Positions 8,621-16,074 of a stretch of 64,000 bases of DNA are shown in pieces. The notes under the pieces were generated by a model. The model was given only the letters and a program-made list of their open reading frames with translations, was not told where the DNA came from and ran no database searches. Origin of the DNA: Mycolicibacterium diernhoferi (GTDB lineage Bacteria > Actinomycetota > Actinomycetes > Mycobacteriales > Mycobacteriaceae); the NCBI RefSeq assembly GCF_019456655.1, contig NZ_CP080332.1, positions 5,084,001 to 5,148,000 on the forward strand, read 5' to 3'. The number at the start of each line of letters is the position of its first letter. The first letter of the stretch is position 1. The translations under genes and the position numbers were made by a program.

Positions 8621-9515
8621 TACCCCGCTCGCGCCGGGCGACACCAATGCCGTCGGGCGGATGCTCGGCCTGCTCGGCGATGAATGGACGCTGCTGATCA
8701 TGCAACAGGCACTGCTCGGCGCCCGCCGGTACGGCGACTTCATCGAACGACTGCCGATCTCACATTCCGTGCTGACCCGGCGCCTGGTCGTCGCGGTCCA
8801 GCAGGATCTGCTCACCCGGCGCCAGTACCAGGCCGGGCCACCCCGGTTCGAATACGTACCCACCGAGCGGGGCCTGGCGTTGTGGCCGGTGCTGGTGTCG
8901 ATCTGGCAGTGGGAACGCCAGTGGGTGCCCGACCACGCCGAGGCGCTGCCGGCGATGCGGCACGGCACCTGCGGGCAGACCTTCGCCCCGGTGCTGACCT
9001 GTCGCGGCTGCGGGGATCGGACCGATGAGAAACACCTTGTCGCACAGTGGGGCCCGAGCGGATCCTGGCCGCGGTCGATGCCGGTGGGAACCACCCGGCG
9101 CCGGTCGCACTCCGATCGCGGCAGCCAGCCCGACCTGTTCCCGCAGACGATGGGCATCCTGGGCAACCGGTGGGCCTTCGCCATCATGGTCGCGGCCTTC
9201 GTCGGGACCACCCGGTTCAGCGACTTCACCGGCCAGCTCGGCGCCCCGCCGGGTTCGCTGGCCGACCGGTTGCAGCTGCTGGTCGGCAACGCGGTGCTGG
9301 ACACCGACGGCGGGGCCTACCGGCTCACAGAGAAGGGTCGAGCGGTGCTCCCGGTCATCCTCACCGCGCTGGCCTGGGCCCAGCGCTGGTACGTCGCGGC
9401 GGAGGGCCCGGCCGTGGAGCTGACCCACACCGCCTGTGGCACAGCCTTTGTCGCGGCCCTGGCCTGTGATCAGTGCAACGCCACACTGCGCGGAAATCAT
9501 GTGAAAAAGGACTAG
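8613..9515 (+). CDS. Tandem-domain HxlR transcriptional regulator
   Basis: About 300 residues holding two HxlR-type winged helices. The first is around GLLGDEWTLLIMQQALLGAR and the second around MGILGNRWAFAIMVAAFVG. Each half ends in a small Cys cluster (CGQTFAPVLTCRGCG and CGTAFVAALACDQC) that looks like a zinc-ribbon-type site. The start chosen is a TTG overlapping the oxygenase stop by 8 bases; an ATG at 8661 is the alternative. Most HxlR proteins are single-domain dimers, so this is effectively a covalent dimer. The stop codon lies inside the CIRCE element of the next gene. Confidence 0.87.
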   Translation: MTSTPLAPGDTNAVGRMLGLLGDEWTLLIMQQALLGARRYGDFIERLPISHSVLTRRLVVAVQQDLLTRRQYQAGPPRFEYVPTERGLALWPVLVSIWQWERQWVPDHAEALPAMRHGTCGQTFAPVLTCRGCGDRTDEKHLVAQWGPSGSWPRSMPVGTTRRRSHSDRGSQPDLFPQTMGILGNRWAFAIMVAAFVGTTRFSDFTGQLGAPPGSLADRLQLLVGNAVLDTDGGAYRLTEKGRAVLPVILTALAWAQRWYVAAEGPAVELTHTACGTAFVAALACDQCNATLRGNHVKKD

Positions 9516-9538
9516 CACTCTCGATCCTTGAGTGCTAA
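9512..9538. promoter_or_regulatory. CIRCE operator (HrcA binding site)
   Basis: CTAGCACTC (9512-9520), nine spacer bases, then GAGTGCTAA (9530-9538). It matches the CIRCE consensus TTAGCACTC-N9-GAGTGCTAA at all but one base. It lies 71 bases upstream of the small heat-shock gene and overlaps the stop codon of the HxlR gene. HrcA repression lifted by heat is the expected control. Confidence 0.93.
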
Positions 9539-9609
9539 CTTAGGTGTCGCACAGTGATTGGCTGCCCGCCAGGGTGGTGGGCTCTTGATCGACGAGGAGG
9601 TGGATTGCT

Positions 9610-10056
9610 GTGCTTCGCTTCGATCCCTTCAGTGACCTGGACTCCATGACCCGTGATCTGCTCACCGGCCAGTCCGGTTCGTCACGGACACCGAGGTTCA
9701 TGCCGATGGACCTGTGCAAGATCGACGACCATTACGTGCTGACCGCGGACCTGCCGGGCGTCGACCCGGGTTCGGTCGACATCAACGTCGACAATGGCAC
9801 TCTCACCATCTCCGCACACCGCACCGCCCGCTCCGATGACTCGGTGCAGTGGTTCGCCAACGAGCGCTTCTTCGGCAGCTACCGACGCCAGCTCTCGCTC
9901 GGCGAAGGCATTGACACCGCGGCGATTTCGGCCACCTACGAGAACGGGGTACTCACCCTGACGATACCGCTGGCCGAACGGGCGAAGCCGCGCAAGATCG
10001 AGGTGGCGCACAGCGGGCAGAAGTCCGTCGAGGCGCCCACCGTCGACGCCGACTAG
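9610..10056 (+). CDS. Small heat-shock protein, Hsp20/alpha-crystallin
   Basis: A 148-residue Hsp20 chaperone similar to the mycobacterial 18-kDa antigen (Hsp18). The N-terminus is MLRFDPFSDLD, the alpha-crystallin domain starts at YVLTADLPGVDPGSVDI, and the conserved ENGVLTLTIPL strand is present. It acts as an ATP-independent holdase. The GTG start has a strong AGGAGG ribosome site (9595-9600). The CIRCE element upstream indicates HrcA control. Its stop codon overlaps that of the convergent acetyltransferase gene in a CTAG palindrome. Confidence 0.94.
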   Translation: MLRFDPFSDLDSMTRDLLTGQSGSSRTPRFMPMDLCKIDDHYVLTADLPGVDPGSVDINVDNGTLTISAHRTARSDDSVQWFANERFFGSYRRQLSLGEGIDTAAISATYENGVLTLTIPLAERAKPRKIEVAHSGQKSVEAPTVDAD

Positions 10057-10637
10057 TCCGAGCCGGTGCGGTCCAACCGGTGCTTCAGGTTGGACCGCAC
10101 CGCCGGCCACTCGATGTCCAGGATGGAATACACGACGGTGTCCCGGCGTGACCCGTCGGCCAGCAGTTGGTGACTGCGCAGCACGCCGTCCTGCTTGGCG
10201 CCGAGACGCTCGATGGCGGTGCGGCTGACCGTGTTGAAGAAGTGCGTGCGGAATTCCACCGCCACACAGCCGAGTGCATCGAAGGCGTGCGTGAGCAGCA
10301 ACAGCTTCGCCTCGGTGTTCACGCCGGTGCGCCGGGCCTCGGTCACGTACCAGGTGGCGCCGATCTCCAGGCGCCGGTTGGGTCCGTCGATGTTCAGATA
10401 ACTGGTGGATCCGATGACGGCGCCGTCGAGTCCGCGGACCACGAAGGTGCACCCCGCCGGATCGGCCAACCGGGTGTGCACCCAGTTCGCCGTGGTGTCC
10501 GGCGTCGGAACGCTGGTGAACCACGGCGATCCCGCCCGCGCCGACGCGGGGGCGAGTTCGCCGATGTGCCCGTCACGCAACGGTTCCAGCGTCACCCGGC
10601 GGCCCCCGGTCAACGTCACCGGCGCCACGAAGCTCAT
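10053..10637 (-). CDS. GNAT-family N-acetyltransferase (RimJ/RimL-like)
   Basis: A 194-residue acetyltransferase of the Acetyltransf_3 type. It opens VTLEPLRDGHIGEL; the acetyl-CoA-binding stretch is IGATWYVTEARRTGVNTEA, followed by VEFRTHFFNTVSRTAIERLG. Such enzymes acetylate protein N-termini or small amines; the substrate here is unknown. The ATG overlaps the stop of the upstream membrane protein gene (ATGA), so the two form an operon. A longer in-frame reading upstream lies inside that gene and is rejected. Confidence 0.88.
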   Translation of the reverse strand: MSFVAPVTLTGGRRVTLEPLRDGHIGELAPASARAGSPWFTSVPTPDTTANWVHTRLADPAGCTFVVRGLDGAVIGSTSYLNIDGPNRRLEIGATWYVTEARRTGVNTEAKLLLLTHAFDALGCVAVEFRTHFFNTVSRTAIERLGAKQDGVLRSHQLLADGSRRDTVVYSILDIEWPAVRSNLKHRLDRTGSD

Positions 10638-11050
10638 CGGGTCTGCCGCCAGGCCACCACCATGGTGGCCACCGAACCGATGATGGCCAGCACCGTCATC
10701 GCCACAGCCAGATACATGCCGTAGCCGACGGCCACCGGGGTGTGCACGTAGAGCCGGAAGTACCAGCCGAGCAGTGCCGCGACGATCACCGAGATCGCCA
10801 GTGCCGCAGACGATGCCACCTTCGCCGAGAGCTCCCGCGCGGCCATCGCGGCGGCCACGATCAGGATGGCGGCCAGCAGCACGATCAGCTGCCCCACCCC
10901 GAAGCCCGGCGGCGGCACCGCGATGGTGCCGATCTTGCCGCCGATCGCGTTGGCCCGCCCGTCGGCCGTCGTCAGCCAGGGGAACCAGGCACTCACGGCC
11001 AGCACCAGCGCGAACAACGCAACCAGCCAACCGGGACGCAATCGAGCCAT
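10634..11050 (-). CDS. Four-helix membrane protein of unknown function
   Basis: A 138-residue protein with four predicted membrane helices: LVALFALVLAVSAWF near the N-terminus, LIVLLAAILIVAAAMAA, SSAALAISVIVAALLGWYF and GMYLAVAMTVLAIIGSVATM. It resembles small actinobacterial Trp-rich/DUF2567-like membrane proteins only in layout; no family is firmly recognised. It is translationally coupled to the downstream acetyltransferase. Confidence 0.75.
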   Translation of the reverse strand: MARLRPGWLVALFALVLAVSAWFPWLTTADGRANAIGGKIGTIAVPPPGFGVGQLIVLLAAILIVAAAMAARELSAKVASSAALAISVIVAALLGWYFRLYVHTPVAVGYGMYLAVAMTVLAIIGSVATMVVAWRQTR

Positions 11051-11092
11051 GCGCCCCAGATTATCGGGTGACGCTGCGTACCCTGGGTCCCC

Positions 11093-11533
11093 ATGACCGA
11101 TCTACCCGATTGGGCCCGGCAACTCGACCTGTCCCCGCACCCGGAGGGTGGTTGGTTTCGCGAGACCTGGCGCAGCGACCTGACGTTCCCACAGTCGGCG
11201 CTGCCCTCGGACTACACCGGACCGCGCCAGGCCGGGACCGCGATCCTGTTCCTGCTGATGCCCGGCCAGCAGTCCGCCTGGCACACCGTGCGCAGCGCCG
11301 AATTGTGGCTGTGGCACCGGGGCAGCCCGCTGCTGCTGGAGGTCGGCCGCGAGCAGGCGGGCGCCGACACCGTGCCGCTGGGCCCCGATATCACCGCCGG
11401 ACAGACCCCGCAGTTCGTGGTGCCGCCCGGGCACTGGCAGCGGGCCAGGCCGCGCGACGATGAGCCGACGCTGGTCACCTGCGTGGTGGTGCCGGGCTTC
11501 GATTTCGCGGACTTCGCGCTGAGCTCGGGCTGA
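11093..11533 (+). CDS. DUF985 cupin-fold protein
   Basis: A 146-residue protein with the DUF985 signature: LDLSPHPEGGWFRETWRS at the start, then ILFLLMPGQQSAWHTVRSAE and WLWHRGSPLLLEVG. The fold is a double-stranded beta-helix cupin; the family's biochemical role is not established. It is a single gene. Its natural downstream neighbour was the convergent SRPBCC gene, now separated from it by an IS30-type insertion. Confidence 0.88.
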   Translation: MTDLPDWARQLDLSPHPEGGWFRETWRSDLTFPQSALPSDYTGPRQAGTAILFLLMPGQQSAWHTVRSAELWLWHRGSPLLLEVGREQAGADTVPLGPDITAGQTPQFVVPPGHWQRARPRDDEPTLVTCVVVPGFDFADFALSSG

Positions 11534-11547
11534 TCCCACCCACCCGC

Positions 11548-11569
11548 GGCGAAACTCGCGTACCCGTCG
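11548..11569. repeat. Left arm of 22-bp dyad flanking the IS element
   Basis: This 22-base stretch (core GAAACTCGCGTACCCGTCG) is the exact reverse complement of 12914-12935. The two arms are each 14 bases from the corresponding end of the insertion element. Without the element they would form one long hairpin between two convergent genes, which looks like a bidirectional terminator. Confidence 0.85.
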
Positions 11570-11583
11570 TCGGCGGGGCCCTT

Positions 11584-12899
11584 GGCTTCAAGGGGTGGAT
11601 GCAACAGCACTACTTGAGGAGTGCTGTTGTCTCGGAGATCGCTCAGGTCTGTTCGTGAAGCGTTTTGGGGTCATATCGGTGCCGGCCTGACCGAACGTCA
11701 GGCCGCTGTGGCTGCCGGCGTGTCGGTAACGACTGGGGTCACGTGGTTCGCTGACGCTGGCGGGGTGAAACCCCAGTTCACTGCCCCTAGGAAGAACGGT
11801 CGGCGACGGCGCCTGGATCTGGCTGATCGGATCCGGATCCAGATCGGCGTGCACAACTATGAATCGCTGAACTCGATAGGGCGCAGCTTGGGCCGGCCGG
11901 CCTCGACGATCAAATACGAACTCGACGTCAATGGTGCCATCGCCGCCCACAATGGCGGCAAGTCCGGCTACCGGCGCAAGGAACGCTTCGGGGCCCGCCA
12001 GAGCGGTCGCACCACGAGGTTGAAGTACGACGCGTTGCTGGCCCAGGTCCGCTCCGAGCACCGGGCTCGACGCCCCAAGGCGGGCAAGCTGGCCACCAAT
12101 GCGCGGCTGCGCGATGCCGTGCAGTACCGGTTGGGCCACGAACAGCACAGCCCAGCCCAGATCGCCCACCGGTTACGGTGGGAGTTCCCCGACGATCCGG
12201 AGATGTGGGTGTCGCACGAGACGATCTACCAGGCAATCTACGTGCAGGGCAAGGGGAATCTGCGCCGCGACTTGCACACGTGTTTGCGCACGGGTCGAGC
12301 ACTGCGCAAACCGCAGCACCGCCCCGACCAGCGACGCCCGCGTATCCGGGACATGGTCAGCATCAGTGACCGGCCTGCCGAGGTCGAGGATCGTGCCATC
12401 CCCGGCCATTGGGAAGGCGACCTGATCACTGGAACGGAAAACAAGTCCGCGATCGGCACCCTGGTCGAACGCAGCACCCGGTTCGTGATCCTGCTGCACC
12501 TACCCGATAACCACGGCGCCCTGGCAGTCCAAGAGGCCATCGTGGCCAAAATCGCCCAGCTGCCCGCGATCATGGCCCGCACGCTGACCTGGGACCAGGG
12601 CATCGAAATGGCCAACCACGCCAAGATCGCTGCAGCCACCGATCTCGACATCTACTTCTGCGATCCGCACTCACCCTGGCAACGAGGCACCAACGAGAAC
12701 ACCAACGGCCTCCTGCGCCAATACTTCCCCAAAGGCACTGACCTATCGGTCTTTCCCGCCGACTACCTCGACTACGTCGCCGCCAAACTCAACAACCGAC
12801 CCCGCCAGACCCTGGGCTGGAGAACACCCGCCGAAGCCCTCGACGCATTACTGTCAGACCCGCCTAAACCACCCGCTGTTGCAACCACGACTTGAAACC
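11584..12899 (+). mobile_element. IS30-family insertion sequence
   Basis: An element of about 1.3 kb bounded by imperfect 25-bp inverted repeats. The left repeat is 11584-11608 (begins GGCTTCAAGG, ends TGCAACAGC). The right repeat is 12875-12899 and matches it with four mismatches when reversed. It contains a single intact transposase gene. The exact outer ends and target duplication cannot be fixed by eye. It is inserted at the centre of a 22-bp dyad (11548-11569 and 12914-12935). Confidence 0.87.
11621..12895 (+). CDS. IS30-family DDE transposase
   Basis: A 424-residue transposase. An N-terminal HTH region (LTERQAAVAAGVSVTT; the second, NSIGRSLGRPASTIKYEL, is typical of IS30) precedes an rve integrase core. 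The DDE triad is visible: Asp267 in HWEGDLITG, Asp325 in LTWDQGIEM and Glu359 in GTNENTNGLLRQY. The GTG start lies just inside the left inverted repeat. Full length and with no visible frameshift, so the element is probably mobile. Codon use in the 3' half is less GC-biased at third positions than in its neighbours. Confidence 0.95.
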   Translation: MLLSRRSLRSVREAFWGHIGAGLTERQAAVAAGVSVTTGVTWFADAGGVKPQFTAPRKNGRRRRLDLADRIRIQIGVHNYESLNSIGRSLGRPASTIKYELDVNGAIAAHNGGKSGYRRKERFGARQSGRTTRLKYDALLAQVRSEHRARRPKAGKLATNARLRDAVQYRLGHEQHSPAQIAHRLRWEFPDDPEMWVSHETIYQAIYVQGKGNLRRDLHTCLRTGRALRKPQHRPDQRRPRIRDMVSISDRPAEVEDRAIPGHWEGDLITGTENKSAIGTLVERSTRFVILLHLPDNHGALAVQEAIVAKIAQLPAIMARTLTWDQGIEMANHAKIAAATDLDIYFCDPHSPWQRGTNENTNGLLRQYFPKGTDLSVFPADYLDYVAAKLNNRPRQTLGWRTPAEALDALLSDPPKPPAVATTT

Positions 12900-12913
12900 G
12901 CCGGCCTCCGCAG

Positions 12914-12935
12914 CGACGGGTACGCGAGTTTCGCC
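12914..12935. repeat. Right arm of 22-bp dyad flanking the IS element
   Basis: Exact reverse complement of 11548-11569, placed 14 bases outside the right inverted repeat of the IS30-type element and 28 bases from the stop of the convergent SRPBCC gene. See the left arm. Confidence 0.85.
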
Positions 12936-12962
12936 CGCGAGCAGGGGCCGCGAGTGGAGGGC

Positions 12963-13394
12963 CTAGGAGTAGACCTTCTTGAACTGCTCGAGGGACTGCC
13001 GGATATCGCTCTTGAGTGAGCCGGCCACGATCATGCCGATCGGCCCGAACAGGGCCGGCCCGCCGAGGTGGATGTCCAGTTGCACGGCGGCTCCGTCGAC
13101 CACCGGCTTCACCCGGGCGATCAACTTGACCTTCACCCCGCCGACACCGTCGCCGTTGAGCGTCATGGACTCCGGCGGCTTGTAGTTCACGATCGTCCAG
13201 TTGACCCGGGTGGCCATGCCCTTGACCTCGACGATGGACGAGATCTTGGTGCTCTTCTCCAGAGTTTCGGGCAGCGTGGACCGCCACACCCGGTGAATGC
13301 TCAACCATTCGTCGAATCGGGACAGGTCGGAGGCAGCGTCCCAGGCCTGCTCCGGCGACAGCGGAACGTCGACGGAGACCGAAAGCTTGGCCAT
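12963..13394 (-). CDS. SRPBCC protein, Rv0910-type toxin
   Basis: A 143-residue START/polyketide-cyclase-like protein: VSVDVPLSPEQAWDAASDLSRF, then FDEWLSIHRVW and a C-terminal amphipathic helix (SLKSDIRQSLEQFKKVYS). M. tuberculosis Rv0910 has this family and size and was described as the toxin of a pair with Rv0909. Here the gene starts directly after the stop of a small Rv0909-like gene. Its target is unknown and toxicity is inferred from the homologue. Confidence 0.85.
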   Translation of the reverse strand: MAKLSVSVDVPLSPEQAWDAASDLSRFDEWLSIHRVWRSTLPETLEKSTKISSIVEVKGMATRVNWTIVNYKPPESMTLNGDGVGGVKVKLIARVKPVVDGAAVQLDIHLGGPALFGPIGMIVAGSLKSDIRQSLEQFKKVYS

Positions 13395-13628
13395 CTACGG
13401 TGCGGGCGGGGAGGCCGGCGGCTGGCCCGACTGCTGATTCGGCGGCACCTGCGGGTCGCCGGTCTGATCGCGGGCGGCCTTCTTGGCGGCCTCCTGCACC
13501 TTGTCCACGTGCTCGGCGTACTTACCCTGCGTCTTCTTGTCGACGAGGTCGCCGGCCTTCTCGATCGCCATGTCCACCTTGTCGGTGTTCTGGGCCAGCA
13601 GGCCCTTCACCTTGTCCAGAAATCCCAT
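13395..13628 (-). CDS. Rv0909-type antitoxin
   Basis: A 77-residue Lys/Asp-rich protein, GFLDKVKGLLAQNTDKVD followed by AIEKAGDLVDKKTQGKYAEH, with a Pro/Gln-rich tail. This is the pattern of the Rv0909-like antitoxin family (short, helical, repeated K/D), here with a longer tail. It precedes the SRPBCC gene with zero bases between stop and start, and follows ctpE by 9 bases, so it is probably co-transcribed from the ctpE side. Confidence 0.85.
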   Translation of the reverse strand: MGFLDKVKGLLAQNTDKVDMAIEKAGDLVDKKTQGKYAEHVDKVQEAAKKAARDQTGDPQVPPNQQSGQPPASPPAP

Positions 13629-13637
13629 GATTCAACC

Positions 13638-16010
13638 CTAGCGCCACAACCGCCGGGGTTCGCCCGCGATCCGGCCCTCGACCCACCAGGCCACCTCGAT
13701 GAGCACCGCGGCGCACACCCCGATACCCAGCCCCATCGACGTCAACGCGAGGTTCGACGGGTCGAGCAGGAAGGTCTCCCGGGCCAGCGGGATGGAGAAG
13801 ATCACCACGTAGGCCAGCCCGGACACCGCGACCAGGGCCACCCGCCACCACTGGTACGGGCGCGCGACCACGGCCAGCACCCACACCCCGGCGACCAGCA
13901 GGGTGATCAGCGCCGTGGTCGAGGCCTGGCTTTGCTCGATCGCGCTCGCGCCGCGGCCCTGGTAGGCCAGCAGGTAGGAGATGAAGGTGCTGGCCCCGAC
14001 GATGACCCCGGCGGGCAGCGCGGAGGTCATCACCCGGCGCACGAAGCCGGGCTGGGCCCGTTCGTTGTTGGGTGCCAGCGACAGGATGAACGCCGGGATG
14101 CCGATGGTGAACCAGGCCGCGATGGTCACGTGGATCGGCTGGAACGGGTACAGCAGCGGGTCGGAGCCGAACAGCTTGGCCGACACCCCGCCGATGCCGA
14201 CCAGCGCGGCCAGCAGCACCGAGTACACCGTCTTGGTGAGGAACAGGTTGGAGACCCGCTCGATGTTGCCGATCACCCGGCGGCCCTCACCGACCACATA
14301 GGGCAGCGTGGCGAACTTGTTGTCCAGTAACACGATCTGGGCCACCGCCCGCGATGCGGAACTGCCCGACCCCATCGCGACGCCGATATCGGCGTCCTTG
14401 AGTGCCAGCACGTCGTTGACACCGTCCCCGGTCATCGCCACGGTGTGCCCGCGCGACTGCAGCGCGTGCACCATGGCCCGCTTCTGATCGGGACGCACCC
14501 GGCCGAAGGTGGTGGACTGCTCGACCGCGGCGGCCAGTTCGTCGGGCTGCTCGGGCAGTCGACGGGCATCCAGCGTCTCCCCGTGCAGGCCGAGGGTGCC
14601 GGCCACCGCGCCCACCGACTTGGCGTTGTCACCGGAGATCACCTTCACCGTGACGTCCTGGGAGGCAAAGTATTCCAGGGTGTCGCGGGCATCGGGGCGG
14701 ACCCGCTGTTCCAGGATCACCAGGGCGACCGGGGTGACGGTCCCGGGCGCATCCTGGGCGTCGACGCTGCGGTCGCTGGACCCCAGCAGCAGCACCCGCA
14801 GCCCCTCGGCGCCTCGCCGTTCGGCCTCCTCGGCTTCCGGTGAGGACGGATCCAGCAGCACGTCGGGGGCGCCGATCACCCAGTTGCCGTGCTCGCCGTA
14901 GGACGTGCCGCTCCATTTGGTGGCCGATTTGAACGGGGCCGACGCGGTGGCCGTCCAGCCGGGAGCGGTGCCGTACGCCTCGGCGATCGCCGCAATGCTG
15001 GCGTTGGGCCGGGGGTCGTCGGCGGCCAGCTGGGCGAGCACCTGGGCAGCGTCGGTGTCCGTGAATGTCTTGAGCTCGCTGAGCCGCATCCCGTTCTCGG
15101 TCAGCGTGCCGGTCTTGTCGGCACACACCACGTCGACGCGGGCCAGCCCCTCGATGGCGGGCAGTTCCTGCACCAGGCACTGCCGCTGCCCGAGCCGCAC
15201 CACCCCGACCGCGAACGCGATGGAGGTCATCAGCACCAGGCCCTCGGGCACCATCGGCACCAGCGCGCCGACCATCCGCAGCACCGATTCCCGCCAGCCG
15301 GCGTCGGTGGTGAACAGCTGGGTGTAGATGATCAGTGCGCCGGCCGGCCACAGCAGATAGGTGATGAACTGCAGGATCTTGTTGATGCCGCTGCGCAGTT
15401 CGGATTTCACCAGGGTGAACTTGCTGGCCTCCTCGGCGAGCCGCGCCGCATACGCTTCGCGGCCGACCTTGGTGGCCCGGTAGGCACCGCTGCCGGCCAC
15501 CACGAAGCTGCCCGACATCACCGTGTCCCCGGCGTCCTTGGCCATCGGGTCGGCCTCACCGGTCAGCAGTGACTCGTCGACCTCAAGGTTGTTCTCCTCC
15601 AGCACCTCCCCGTCGACGACGATCTGATCACCGGGCCCGACCTCGATGATGTCGTCGAGGACGACCTCGCTGGGTGGCAGCGCCGCGGTGCCCGAGGCTC
15701 GGCGCACCAGCGGTTTGGCCTGCCCGACGATGGCCAGCTTGTCCAGGGTGTTCTTGGCGCGCAGTTCCTGGATGATGCCGATCGCGCTGTTGGCCACGAT
15801 GAGCAGTCCGAACAGCCCGTTGATCAGCGACCCGGTGGCCACCACGATCGCGAAGAGCACCCCGAGGATGGCGTTGATCCGGGTGAACACGTTGGCACGC
15901 ACGATGTCCGAGACGCTGCGTGCCGCCCGGGTCGGTACGTCATTGGTCTTACCCGCGGCGACCCGCTCGGCGACCTCGGCGTCGGTCAGCCCGGAAACGA
16001 TCGTGGTCAC
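13638..16010 (-). CDS. ctpE: Cation-transporting P-type ATPase CtpE
   Basis: A 790-residue P-type ATPase orthologous by size and context to Rv0908. Visible motifs: LLTGEAD (actuator), [12 protein letters not shown] (ion-binding helix 4), the phosphorylation site Asp298 in [12 protein letters not shown], and [20 protein letters not shown] (hinge). CtpE in M. smegmatis has been linked to calcium uptake. The GTG start overlaps the stop of an 11-codon ORF (GTGA). That ORF and a second one upstream link the gene to the beta-lactamase gene. Confidence 0.94.
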   Translation of the reverse strand: MTTIVSGLTDAEVAERVAAGKTNDVPTRAARSVSDIVRANVFTRINAILGVLFAIVVATGSLINGLFGLLIVANSAIGIIQELRAKNTLDKLAIVGQAKPLVRRASGTAALPPSEVVLDDIIEVGPGDQIVVDGEVLEENNLEVDESLLTGEADPMAKDAGDTVMSGSFVVAGSGAYRATKVGREAYAARLAEEASKFTLVKSELRSGINKILQFITYLLWPAGALIIYTQLFTTDAGWRESVLRMVGALVPMVPEGLVLMTSIAFAVGVVRLGQRQCLVQELPAIEGLARVDVVCADKTGTLTENGMRLSELKTFTDTDAAQVLAQLAADDPRPNASIAAIAEAYGTAPGWTATASAPFKSATKWSGTSYGEHGNWVIGAPDVLLDPSSPEAEEAERRGAEGLRVLLLGSSDRSVDAQDAPGTVTPVALVILEQRVRPDARDTLEYFASQDVTVKVISGDNAKSVGAVAGTLGLHGETLDARRLPEQPDELAAAVEQSTTFGRVRPDQKRAMVHALQSRGHTVAMTGDGVNDVLALKDADIGVAMGSGSSASRAVAQIVLLDNKFATLPYVVGEGRRVIGNIERVSNLFLTKTVYSVLLAALVGIGGVSAKLFGSDPLLYPFQPIHVTIAAWFTIGIPAFILSLAPNNERAQPGFVRRVMTSALPAGVIVGASTFISYLLAYQGRGASAIEQSQASTTALITLLVAGVWVLAVVARPYQWWRVALVAVSGLAYVVIFSIPLARETFLLDPSNLALTSMGLGIGVCAAVLIEVAWWVEGRIAGEPRRLWR

Positions 16011-16042
16011 CAGTGCTCCGGTCTCTTCACGCGAGCGTTCAT
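16007..16042 (-). CDS. Micro-ORF 2 coupled to ctpE start
   Basis: Encodes [11 protein letters not shown]. Its ATG overlaps the stop of micro-ORF 1 (ATGA) and its TGA overlaps the GTG start of ctpE (GTGA). It is the second copy of a 32-base tandem unit (25 of 32 bases identical to the first). It may have no function as a peptide and act only to carry ribosomes to ctpE. Confidence 0.5.
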   Translation of the reverse strand: MNARVKRPEHW

Positions 16043-16074
16043 CGGTGCTCTACTCTCTTCGCGCAAGCGCTCAT
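16011..16074 (-). repeat. Two tandem 32-base units between beta-lactamase and ctpE
   Basis: Read on the minus strand, 16074-16043 and 16042-16011 align at 25 of 32 positions. Both begin ATGARCGCTYGCG and contain GAAGAGA and GAGCAC. Each unit supplies a start codon and a short basic peptide. Confidence 0.8.
16039..16074 (-). CDS. Micro-ORF 1 coupled to the beta-lactamase stop
   Basis: Encodes [11 protein letters not shown]. Its ATG overlaps the stop of the upstream beta-lactamase-like gene (ATGA) and its TGA overlaps the ATG of micro-ORF 2. The whole chain from the hydrolase gene to ctpE is thus joined without an intergenic gap. Confidence 0.5.
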   Translation of the reverse strand: MSACAKRVEHR

